Assembly (NCBI GenBank): GCA_009602735.1
Contig: WELA01013855.1
Span: 6,698-55,881, forward strand
From: Mesotaenium endlicherianum
Lineage: Eukaryota > Streptophyta > Zygnematophyceae > Zygnematales > Mesotaeniaceae
DNA: 49,184 nt
Direction: 5' to 3'
This document shows positions 31,701 to 43,501 of the stretch, one piece after another (the stretch's first letter is position 1; the number at the start of each line of letters is the position of its first letter). The notes under the pieces were generated by a model. That model was not told where the DNA came from. It did no database searches and was given only the letters and a program-made list of their open reading frames with translations. Both the position numbers and the translations under genes were made by a program.

Positions 31701-34700
31701 AGAGTGAGCATGTTGAGGGCTTGGCATGGGTAGTCCACACAAAGCCTGCGCCAAGGGCAGCGGCGCTAGCCCCTGTAGCTCATCTGAGTATGCATGCATC
31801 TGGTCGTACAAGCGCAATTGTTCATGAGCCAAGAGAAGATTCTCCCTCGCTCCCTCGCTCCCTCGCTCCCTCGCTCCCTCGCTCGCTCCCTCCCTCGCTC
31901 CCTCCCTCGCTCCCTCGCTCCCTCGCTCGCTCCCTCCCTCGCTCCCTCCCTCGCTCCCTCCCTCCCTCGCTCCCTCCCTCCCTCGCTCGCTCGCTCGCTC
32001 GNNNNNNNNNNNNNNNNNNNNNNNNNNNNNNNNNNNNNNNNNNNNNNNNNNNNNNNNNNNNNNNNNNNNNNNNNNNNNNNNNNNNNNNNNNNNNNNNNNN
32101 NNNNNNNNNNNNNNNNNNNNNNNNNNNNNNNNNNNNNNNNNNNNNNNNNNNNNNNNNNNNNNNNNNNNNNNNNNNNNNNNNNNNNNNNNNNNNNNNNNNN
32201 NNNNNNNNNNNNNNNNNNNNNNNNNNNNNNNNNNNNNNNNNNNNNNNNNNNNNNNNNNNNNNNNNNNNNNNNNNNNNNNNNNNNNNNNNNNNNNNNNNNN
32301 NNNNNNNNNNNNNNNNNNNNNNNNNNNNNNNNNNNNNNNNNNNNNNNNNNNNNNNNNNNNNNNNNNNNNNNNNNNNNNNNNNNNNNNNNNNNNNNNNNNN
32401 NNNNNNNNNNNNNNNNNNNNNNNNNNNNNNNNNNNNNNNNNNNNNNNNNNNNNNNNNNNNNNNNNNNNNNNNNNNNNNNNNNNNNNNNNNNNNNNNNNNN
32501 NNNNNNNNGGGGGGGGGGGGGGGGGGAGTGGATGGAACCAGGGCCAAGTCTGTGATAAGATGTCCACAAGCACAAATATCATATTCTTGTAGGCCTGCTT
32601 TGAAGAAAGAAGATCAACCCGCAGATCAAGCTATGGGTCAAGCTTTGTCCTGTAGAAGCTGCCGCAAAACACACGTTGCATGTCCCTTGCTTTGACTACT
32701 CAGCCATTCTTCAGATTACTAAAAGGCGAGGGCAATTGCCCAAGGAGGTTGGGCAGGTGCTAGTGCAGTACTCTGGAAACATTTGCCAGAGGCCACCCCG
32801 TTGTCTCAGTGCGATGCCACACGCGCCAAGAACGCAGGCGCTCCACCAAAGGGACCAGAGTAGCAAGCCCACGACGGGCCGCAATCCGTACTCCGGAGCT
32901 CCCCGCAGGCTCTCGTGCTGTTTGCCTCTTCCTCCTCCGGTTCTCTCCAGGTGGGAGCTACGATCTTGCACGCGCTTCAGGCAACTGCCGTCGGCGGCTG
33001 CGATCTCTCCCCCAGACGGAGGAAGTCCGTCTGCTTTTACCCCTGAGACTCCCGCGCTGCCTTCTCTGTGCACTACTCTCTGTAACTTCTGCCCTCGGCC
33101 AGGAGCAGTGTCCCCCCCAAGCCCCTCCTTCGCCTCATTGGGACCTCCAAATTCTCGCACACCTTGCTGCTCCTGTCTATCTAGTGGCTCCAGCTGGCTG
33201 GGGTTGGCGGCTGGAGCAGGGGCGGTCTGTGGAGCTGGAGCGCCAGCTGGCAGGCAATCAGGCCCGCTGTAGAAGAGAAGCACCATCTGGCCACCAGTCA
33301 AGAAACGCATTCGGCTGATTTGCTTGCCTTCCATCTGTCCCACCACCTTTGAGAAACTATGTGAAGTGCATGCTTTGACGCAAGAGATCACGTTGAGTAC
33401 AGCAAAGAGTAGCTTGGGATGCATTTTTATTGGTAGGAACTCCCTTGATTGGCAGTATCAAGCAATAGGACTGCACGTCTACATATTACCGTCTAATCGT
33501 TTAACCAAACGACTCACGAGCTCCAATAAATCACTTAAAATGCATCAGGGGATGCAGAACAAGACAGAATGTAAAAGAATCCCTCCAGGTCCCCGACACT
33601 TGCTCAAACTTTTGTCCCTACAGTGACCTGACGACACATTCACCACTTGACAATAAGGAAGAAAGATCTTGCTCTCTTTGTTGTTTGAGGGATTGATAAT
33701 ATGAAACTAATTTCATGGGGCAAAGAACTCTTCTGCAAGAACCTTCTCATCTGCTCCGCCAAGTGATGGCCCCATCACTTCCCTCTGATAAATGAGAACG
33801 GAGCAGATGCCAGAAACTAGCGGAGTCCTCAACAAGCAAATGTAGTGAAGAAGTCTACTTTCCACCTGTGCACACATGACCCCAAACGCTATTCTAATAG
33901 GTGTTACCGTGAAGCAATTGGAGGTATGCATAGACGAGCGGGCGAGACTCACAGGTATGAGCAGTATGGCAGGGTAGAGGGACAGGTGAGACGAGAGCAC
34001 CCAACCGAATGCAGCCACTGGTGCGTTGCCTGCAGACGGGTACCTAAGAGACGACGTTATTACAAATGCACTCCTCTCCTTCTAGTGCTCAGAGCTAGCT
34101 GATCTTGCAGTGCATACAGCTTTACTCACAGCCCTGCCCTAGAGCGAGACACAACCAAGAAGGGATGTAAGAATGAATGCTTGACATGAGAGAAGCGGTA
34201 TAGGCGTTCCATCCTGAGATGCTGAACGATGATACAATACTCGGTCATAGAGGTAAGAGGGCTGAACGCTCGACTTACATGTTAATGCACCAAACAGAGC
34301 AAGGAAGATTGCCAATGTGGCCAGGGGGGCTGTCGAGCCTCCAACACAAGTCACGACTGTGAAGGGATTGAGTAAGTATGCCAGGGCCGCCACATCCCCC
34401 AGGTTTGCTCCCTCAGCTTGCAAGTTCCTGGAGCAGGAAGAGCCCGTGGTTGTGATTCTGCCACTCCTTGACTTGCCACTCTGCGTACCTGATGAGACGG
34501 AGCCCAAAGAAGCGTACAGATGTCGGCCAATGGCGCGTAGCAGCACAGCGGAGAGCAAGTCCGCAATTATGAAGAGCAACGAGCTGCCAGAGAAGGAAGG
34601 CGCATGTTTTTGGAGGAGTCAGCCTTGTCCTTCACTAGAAAGATTGTATAACATAGTTACCCCTCTTCCCTTCCTTCCCCTTCAAAAGTGGTGCTGACTT

Positions 34701-35904
34701 GACCCAGGGTGCCTTGCCTAGGCTGTCGCCCCATGTAAAGAACTTAATGTAACTCCTTGTTTAAATGTTAGTGAAACAAGTCAACCTCGTTTGCAGCACT
34801 TTCAGGTTGCTCACAATAATATGGCGCCAACACCTCGATGACAAGGCTACCTGTGTGTCATTGCAACTCTGATAGATACCCACGGGGTATACATCAAGCA
34901 GACATATGCTAACAATTCATTCATCACTTGATATTGACGAATGAAATCCAATCCATCACCTCTTGGTGCTCGACGATGGCAGGGGGTATAGGAGCAGAGG
35001 AGATCCATGATATGCGGATCCTGCCACATGTATCACATTACCAACAGGAGTTACTGTTACCATCTTGGTACATACAGAAGGTGTATTTGTTTAGTTTAGA
35101 CCTCGTTCAAAGACTGAAAAGGGGGTAAGCTACCCCGTACGCGTTCGTGCCCCTATTTTGCAATTCAGGCTACTGCTTTGCCAAGTGAAGTAGAGTGTGA
35201 CAACCAGCCAGAATAAGCATGAATGCCCCCACTCTGTCATGAAGCACACCATGAACATGCCATAAAGCTTGTCTGTTCCAAAACTAAATACTGTCCTGAA
35301 ACTGTCTTGACCCACAATGCTAGGACCAGAGATAAAAACGCGGTCAGGCAGCCATCTGTACCTGCATATGGAGACAATCCATATTCCATCAACCATTGCC
35401 CTTCAGCCACTGCACATGGACACACATTGCATAGTAGACTTGCTATACTCATGGCCCTTACTAACAGGATGAGGCATGGTAGTGTTCTTATACTTGTTGC
35501 TCTCAAATGCGGGATGAGCTTTGTAGATGTAAAATGCACATCTCTAAAAACTTTGTGATAATCACAATATTGTGCATGGGAACAAGCGCGCCAAATTTAA
35601 ACGATCAATACATATTGCAAATGAGGGCACCTCCTTGTAGAAAACCACCACTATACAGATAGTGTCTGCAAAGCCAACTTGCATCATATACACGCGAGGC
35701 ATAAAGCTCATGAGAGGTCCTCATGATAGGAGTGATTCCAGGAATGCACCTACAGCGAAGTACACTTGTAACTGGAGTGGCTATTTCCACTCTTCGTTGC
35801 AATAGTTCCCCCGCCTCAGTTAACACTAAAGAAAATCTAACCCCAACAGAAAACAACACTGCTCCCCAGAACAAGCCTGGTCGGAAGGGTCCTGCCTCCT
35901 TCAT
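28774..35904 (-). CDS. PIGU: PIG-U, GPI transamidase subunit (12 exons, 558 aa)
   Basis: Exons (minus): 35904-35754, 35409-35362, 35020-34960, 34583-34279, 34029-33953, 33286-32772, 31477-31421, 31010-30842, 30207-30150, 29790-29705, 29275-29219, 28866-28774; all phases agree, with GT..AG borders and a TAG stop. It is a multi-pass ER membrane protein of the complex that attaches GPI anchors to proteins. Family signatures in order: [141 protein letters not shown]. The usual length is about 435-470 aa. The excess is a hydrophilic loop of about 125 residues in exon 6. The ATG was chosen to match the normal short N-terminus; the frame is open further upstream. Intron 6 holds the assembly gap. Confidence 0.93.
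30778..30832. repeat. AC/AG-rich microsatellite in PIGU intron 8
   Basis: Runs of ACAGACAC followed by (GA)n, just outside the exon 8 donor at 30,841. Confidence 0.7.
31841..32526. repeat. CTCCCTCG minisatellite, 507-base assembly gap and poly-G in PIGU intron 6
   Basis: A tandem array of CTCC/CTCG units (31,841-32,001) runs into N at 32,002-32,508, followed by 18 G (32,509-32,526). The true array length is unknown. The ORF-like Ser/Pro/Leu/Arg repeats across it are not coding. Confidence 0.9.
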
Positions 35905-36700
35905 TGCTGCTTCTACAAATTTATACAGCGGACCCGAAAGGATGCCTCTTCTGCGTGTGTTATCGGGTCTTGCTTCAACGCGCTTATGAAGAGAGACCAA
36001 AAGGCCCCACAACTTAGCTTCAAAGACTCCCACAGAGACAGTCTAGCCCGCCGCTATTGGGCTGAAGCCTTAATGATCAGGAGTCTCTCAAATTGATATT
36101 TATCTATGCATCTATGTTTCTCAAAAAGCTACCGATTAAAGTAATAGTCATCTCCCTTTGTGGTGTTTCAGCATTGTTGGCTTCCTTCTCATGAAATGCC
36201 ACTATCAAGATTCAACGCAATCTCCGTCCCTCACTAAGAAAGAAAGCTTCAACATTATTGTAAAAGTGCCAAATCCTTTTCAATAAAGGATGCACAATGC
36301 TGCTCCTGAGGAGCAACATGAAGTGGAACGCTTCAGGATGCTTCAGGATGTACTTCGTTTGGATGCTCGTTGACAAGACAACGCTGGTTTATATATGATG
36401 CAGCAGCGTTGCAGCAATGGAAGAAACGTGCTTGCGATCGTTCTCGCGACTGGCGACTCCCGAAAAGCTTTTCACTATCCGGTCTGGACCGTACGAAGAG
36501 CGTCGCGAAAGAGTCTTCATGTTACGTTCTCTTATTCCCGCCCTCCTGAGGTTTCTCTGCGGCTCTGTAAAGATAGCTGAAGGGGGTGTGCTTTAGGGGA
36601 GGATAAGAAACTTGGTAGATTCCTAAGCAGTGACGTATCGCACGCTTTTGATCCAAATAGTGGAGTGGATCGTCTGAGAGCTGCTTGCGTACCTGCCACC
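35905..36700. promoter_or_regulatory. Divergent promoter region between PIGU and PRP19
   Basis: 796 bases separate the two start codons, which point away from each other, so both promoters must lie here or the genes have 5'UTR introns. No clear TATA box is visible. GCTTCAGGATGCTTCAGGATG (36,330s) is a short tandem duplication. The PRP19 start has a strong context, GCCACCATG. Confidence 0.5.
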
Positions 36701-39700
36701 ATGTTTTGCTCCAGTAAGTGTTCTCCTTTTCAGCTAATAGTTCTCTATTGATGTGCTCTTCATATGCAGCTCTTCCTCACTGTAATTATGGACAAGTGTG
36801 GTGCAAAATCAGTTTGTTCCACTTGAAATTGGCGAACAATGTGTGAAGAATGCACCTTGCTGGTTTGGGCCTACGTACTACCTGCTTTGCTGCTGGTACC
36901 TGAAAAGATTCACATAATATCATATATATGCAACCTGGCGTAAGTTCATAAGTTACTAGAGCTCCACATGTCCTCACCCATAGGGGATGCTTTGGAAATT
37001 AAAAGTAAGTTAGATTGAGCAACCTAAGATAACCGGTCTATGTGTGTATATCAAACCCCAGAAGAGAAGGGTATGCAGCTTAATCCTGACCCTCGTAGCC
37101 CTAGTTATTGACCATCGGGACTCTTAGACGTAGTGCTTTGCGAAGGGGGAAAACTTGTCATTTAAAGACAAGTTCCTCAGTTGCGTTGTAGTGTCTCACC
37201 ATGATAGTCACCAATCCACAGTATTCCTGCGAGCCTTCGCCACTAGGATATCAAGGGGTTTCAGGAAATTGGCCGCAGATGTACTCTGTTGCATGAAGTC
37301 TGTCCTTTTTTTGGCACGTTAAGGGACATAAGGGTGAAGCAGACCCTCGCGAGATATGTGGTACCAGAAGGCTTACGGACGGCTTGTGAGGACAAGTATG
37401 AGAAAAGAGTGTGTGTACTGCTGACATGATAGAAGCACCAGAGAATTGGTATATTAAGGGGAAGAACGAAGTTTGTACCTAATGGCTGGGGCATTATTTC
37501 AATCGTTGCTAAATTCTAGCTCCTTAGGCGGTGTAGCAAACTATCTCATAGGTATCAGTGTAATGAGCAACTATTTTTGTCAGTGAAGAGCAGTTCCTCC
37601 CCGCCCTTCCATGTAGTAATTTCAGTTTCTGATCAGCATGCTTTACTGATAGGATCATATGTTGCATTGCCATTGGACGTTGCATATACATGATCATAGT
37701 TGGTAGAGGACGCTAGCAAATTCTGCCCATTTTGCATGTGTTTGGTCTTATTGTTGGCTGGCAGTCTCCTCGTTATTCCCTAGGATGTATGACTTTTAGC
37801 TTGCCTGGCGCTGCTTGTTCACTTTGCAAAGACATTAGTGTCAAAATGCGTGCTGATCTTGGAAGGTATTGCATTTCACCTCGCGGTGAAACTGCTAACT
37901 TTTGTTTTTTTCGGATTGCAGTATCAGGCGAAACTCCTCAAGAGCCTGTGGTGGTGCCCAAGTCAGGCCTTCTCTTTGAACGCCGGCTTATTGAGAAACA
38001 GATTGCAGTAAGCCCCCCCCTTACAGCTAGTCTTGAGCTTAGTATTGATGTCTTGGATACTGCTCATGTCAATGAGGCTAAGTATGAATGTGCTGCTGGG
38101 CTTTGATATCTTCGAACTTGTTTCACTTAATGCCTGCGGTCATTCGAGACATGGACTGTGCTGCCGTGTGTTTTTCCAAAGGACATAAATTCGATTTGGC
38201 ACTTGCTGAAGGGGGGATGGTCTTAATGGTACAGGAAACGGGACAATGCCCGGTCACAAAGGAGCCCTTGACCTTGCAGGAGTTAGTGGCGGTGAAGGGC
38301 GACAAGGTACCACTCCAGTATATAGACATACTGTTGCAAAGCTAGTATGTGGTGGCACAAATGATTGCCCACGATGTACGTGTAGCGACAGGGTGCTGGA
38401 CCAAGGCATGCCTTGTTGCTCTCAGTTTGAGATACATGGCAGCTACATTGGGATGTAGAAGGAGTTGGAGGTAATCGTTCAGGACCTGGTTGGTGCGCTC
38501 TCCAGTGACGTTGCACTAAAAGCCCTGATCTCGAGATATCAAGTCAGAGTTTGGGGAATCTCTTCTAGAATATTGCTCGAGTATCAAGCTACTTGTGGGA
38601 TGCTAATGAAGGAGATGCGTGATGCTGGCTGATATCCAACATGTTTGATGTGACCTGCCAAAAATGTGGCAGGGTATCAAGCCAAGGAGGCCGGAGATTG
38701 CAAGCATCCCTGGCATGCTCTCTGTCATGCAGAATGTACACATCCTCTTCACTCTGAGCTCCCTGAGATGCTGATTGCTCTGCGAGCATTGCTCGTAACT
38801 CGAATTGACTCTTCCAGGCTTGTATTGGGACCTTGAAGCAGACTCTAGAGATTTTAGAGACTTTATTGCCTCGAAACTTGCAGCTTGGCACGCATGTTCC
38901 CCTCCTTTCTAGAACCTTGTGACGTTCGCGGCTGTGGCCTTCTACATGCAAACCTCGGACGGTCTCATGGGTGCTGGATGGCTGTGACTTCCCTCTTTTG
39001 GTACCCCTTGTGAAAAGCTTGTCAGTACTTATTGGCAGGTAGGGAATCTCAATAAGTCACAAAGAACAGAGATTGACGAGATGCTTGGCACCCTGACCTC
39101 GCTCATCTTTAGCTTTTTTTCTTCTTTTTTTTTCTTTTGAAATGTACGGTTGCCCCGTGACCTATCTGTGCATATATCCCTGAGCTTCCAAGCGGGGCTC
39201 GTAGTGTGTGAGGTTGCACCATCATGTGAGGGCTTATCTCTTTGTGCTCTTCACCTGGCAAACTGGAAGCATCATAGGGATGTTGTTTACCTTCTGCAGG
39301 AATGGGATGCCTTGATGCTTCAAAACGTCTCGCTGGAGAAACAGCTACACACGGCACGGCAAGAGCTCTCTGTGGCTCTTTATCAGGTGACTGCTTCCCA
39401 CACTTAGCCACCCAGTGGTCACCTTCTGGTCTTGCATGCAGTGAAATGCACAGGCTCGACTCCTGCCTGGAGACATAGCTAATTCGGGATGCTGACATTT
39501 GGTGGGTGATTCTTCCTGCAATGTGGGTTTGTGTTATACACGGCTGGACCTCACTGAGATGAACGGGATTGCGCATTGTGTGTTTGCTGTGATGCAGGCG
39601 GATGCAGCCTTCAGAGTGATTGCTCGCATGAAGCGCGAGCGAGACGAGGCTCGCACGTTCCTGGCCCAAGCAGATCGCCACATGGCTGTGCCGCACTCTG

Positions 39701-42700
39701 CCGCTGCTCCTATGGCCAATGGCAAGCGAGGTACGACGATTCCATGTTCTGTGGGAACCTGGCTGCACCCTGCCCCCCTGTGGGCTGCTCTCATGACAGG
39801 CTCTTGAGCGCGTGCGACTCCTTCTGTGCAGAGTCACCTCTCATGCGGACATGCGGCCATGTCTCCACCATTGCTGCATGTGTTAGATGTGGTCAAGCCG
39901 CACTGCCCATCGTGGACGAGGTGCCCGTGGGTGTTGGCAGGTCTTGTGGTAAATGCAAGCTCCTTCTTTGACCTCACTGCCCCCTTGGAGTGGACGAGTA
40001 CTACCTGACTTGCGCTCGTTTCGTATGGCAGCGGAGGAGGAGGACGAGGAGGCGCAGCGAGCTGCCAAGAGGGCCAAGGCTGGCATCACGCAGGAGATCA
40101 TTTCCGAGCTCACAGAGTGCAATGCCAGCCTGTCCTCCATGCGCAAGAAGCGCCAGGTGGGCTGTCATGCACTGCAGCACCAGCCCAAGTTCTGAGACTA
40201 TCTTGTGACCGTAATTTTTCTTATTAGGCGAGGGGCAAGGGGGCTAGTCGTACTTTTGAGCCTACACATCACTTTGGACGTCCCTTGTGGTTCACCTGGA
40301 AAAGTTTGCAGTTTGCTTTTTTGCTGCCATGGGGTAAATATTACGTATAGTTGAGACAGTACCTTTCTGGGTCTCTTTCTGCAGTAACTCCCTTTCTGTC
40401 TCACAAGCCGCGTCCTATGCTTCTGTGCTGCGATCGGGTGAACATTCAGACAGTACCTGCTGGGTCTCTCTCTGCACTCTCTCTGCACTACCTCCCTTTC
40501 CGTCTCACAAGCCGCGTCGTGGTCTGGGCGTTCAGATCTCGGAGAAGCTGGCAAGCAGCGATGCCATATCGTCGTACACGCAAGTGGCCAGCCACCCGCT
40601 CCACAAGACCACCAAGCCCGGCATCCTCGCCCTCGACATTCACCCTCACAAGGTATCCCTCTTCACCCACCACACGTGTCGCGCTCCTGTAGCTCCTGGC
40701 ACAACTTTAGGCTTAGCACTACCCACTTGCATGGTTTTGAACTCTCTAATTCACCGGCATGACTCTAGGCCCAGCCCCTGTACCTACTACCACGACTTTG
40801 CGCAAGCTCCTAAATCTATTAGCACAACTCTAGGTCCTGCTTCTCAACCTACTTCGCATGACTCTGGGTCTAGCGCCCCTACCTGCTCGTATCACTCTGG
40901 GTCATGCTCCTCAACCTATGGAGCCTCCCCCCAGGCACTCCAGCCCTGCAAAGATCCTGCAGGGAAGCCTACTACTTGTTGCTCAACTGAAGGGGGTGGT
41001 ACTCTCACCTGCATGGCCGAGCCGTAGTCCAGATGGACCAGGCATTGGCAAGTGATGTAGTGTGAAGCCAGGCTTTATCCACCCGTGTGCTTGCGTTGAG
41101 GAGGAGCGTGGGAGAGCGGCCATAGTGGGCTGAAGCAAACAGGTGTAGGATGAGGTAGAGGCTCTGTGTGGGCGGAGAGAGCCTCCCACAGCACGGGGTC
41201 ATATTTGGCTCCTCTTGAACCTCTGGGCTGGTGGCCTCTGTGGATTGTCCAAAGGAGCTGCGTGTTGGGTTGGTGTCTTGATTTGCAAGGAAGCAGCAGC
41301 AGATTGGGCGAATAACTGAGGAGGAATTGGAACCGGTGCACAGCTGCTGTGCTGCTGGGCCCCTCCTATCTGCAGGACAAAGAAGCTACTTGGCAGCAGG
41401 TCTCTGTGGCAGCAGGAGCTGCTGGCACTGGGCATCAACCCCTGGCCCGTGGCTAGTAGAGCATGGTGGGAGATGCGTGCAGGATGAAACCCATTAGATG
41501 TTTGCCGAAAGTGAGGTGGGTCATATGGTCTGATAGGTTTGCTCTGTGTGTTTTGGGGTAATTGGTGTGCAGGACGTGATAGTGACAGGTGGCATGGATG
41601 GCCAGGCTGTGGTCTTGGATCGCGCCACATCTCAAGTGTCGGCGACCCTCACCGGGCACTCCAAGAGGGTATGCACGTAACTCAGGGTTTAGGTTCCCCT
41701 TCTCATCATATAAATGTGTAGAGGGTCATTGTCTATAAAACCCAAGGTGATTATATCAACAATACATATGCGGCCATTGAGGGTGCTTAGCTGCGGGTAT
41801 AGTAGGTCAGCTTAAAATGTATATATGAGTCCTTTGTCAAGGTTCGCACTGACGCCAAAGCTTTTCAATATGTTGGCTGTTTGGTGGCTGCGAAAGGTCA
41901 GAGAGTGGCTGTCGTGTCGCCGCACGACCTGCTGCTGCTCATTGGCCCTCTTGCCCTTCGCTGAGCATGGACCGGCCGTCTCGTCCTCTGGCCTGCTTTT
42001 GGGGGGGAACAGGTGACTGCGGTGAAATTTGTGGCCAGGGATGAGCTTCTGATTACCGGCTCAGCAGACAAGGTCAGTTCCCTTTCCCTTTAAGAATGCC
42101 TTTCAGATGATGTGGATAAGAGGGCGGGTTCTTTGCCTTTTGCTGAGACCAACGCAGCGCAAGGGACAGGCTTGCGTACATCATGGCGTGTTTGTGTTTT
42201 TGTTTTCTACTCCTGCTCCATGTCTTATCTTTTCAATGACTCTTTGGCTGTCCATATGCTGCGCTCCGTTATTGTCCATAAGCCTGCATATGCCCGCATG
42301 CTCCGCATGCTTCCAGGAGGGTGCTTAGTGTGTTTATGTCTTGGCGTACTTCCTTTGTCTTATGGGTGGGCGGGTGGCTGGGTGACTGGGGAGAGGGAGC
42401 AGACGGTGAGGATATGGCAGGGCAGCGACGACGGGACTTACGACTGCAAGCACGTCATCCGCAACCACACTGGAGAGGTGCGCTCGTTGCCATCTGTCTG
42501 CCTATACACCACTCCTTCCCCTGCAGTTACCTCTGCCTCTGAACTCTTTGTTCCATCCTCCTCTTGCCGCCTGCTGTGCCGCTCGGCTTTGCAAGGAGAC
42601 TGCCTTGTCTTTGTGGGTAGACAGGTGGGTTACGGTTGCTGATAAATGTTGCAAGAATGTAGATGACAAGTCCCGCCACCACACCAAACACCCCCTCTTC

Positions 42701-43466
42701 TCCCCCCGCCCCCCACTACCACCAACAAAAGAAACTCCCTCTGGCCCCCCTTCCTTCCTGCCTTGGGCTTTTCCCTACTCTCAGCTCTAGTGGGCAGGCA
42801 ATGTGGTCACTCTGTGGCGATGAAGCCTGCATCGTCTTTGGACGCATGGCGAGTTACTCCCCAGACATCTCTGTTGCATGACGCCCTCTCACATCCAAGG
42901 CGTGATGTTGTTGATGCCTGCGTAACGCTGGGGAAGCAGAGCAGCAGGTCTCTGGTCTTCTTCAGCTTGCCAAGTCCCTTCCTGCGTGACGTCAAACTGG
43001 AGGCAGGGATTTGGTTGCGGCGCTGCCACCGGGCATCCACGCAGACGTGCTGACGGCCACTAGCGTGTGTGAGGGCCGTTGATGGCAGGTGCGAGCGGTG
43101 AGCGTGCATCCCACAAGCAACTACTTTGTGTCGGCATCATCCGACAAGACATGGGGCTTCTACGAGCTCTCAACCGGTGCCTGCCTGACTCAGGTACGCC
43201 CGTGCTCACCCACGCATTTGGCGATGGGCCTGCTCTCCCCTCGCAGAGGACATAATGTGAACATAGCTTGAGGACAATGATGTAGGAAGGTGGGTGAGAG
43301 AGCAGTACTGCCAATGCGGGGGACGCACTGCCAGGAAAGCAGCAAAAAGAGTATGAGTCGTTGCAGGAGGTCGGAAGGTGTAGCTTATGGGGACCTCTGG
43401 CGCTCTCCCTCCGCCCCCTCCTCCTCCCTCCTTCCCTCTGTCCTCCAGCCCCCACCCTCGCCCTCT

Positions 43467-43501
<35 letters not shown>

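Noticed and set aside
31629..32695. Long ORFs across the N gap with Ser/Pro/Leu/Arg or Glu/Arg/Gly repeats
   Set aside because: They are translations of a CTCCCTCG minisatellite and gap inside PIGU intron 6.
34435..34489. Apparent 54-base intron in PIGU exon 4 (GTACGC...CTCCAG)
   Set aside because: Splicing it would break the frame; reading straight through gives a continuous match to the family.
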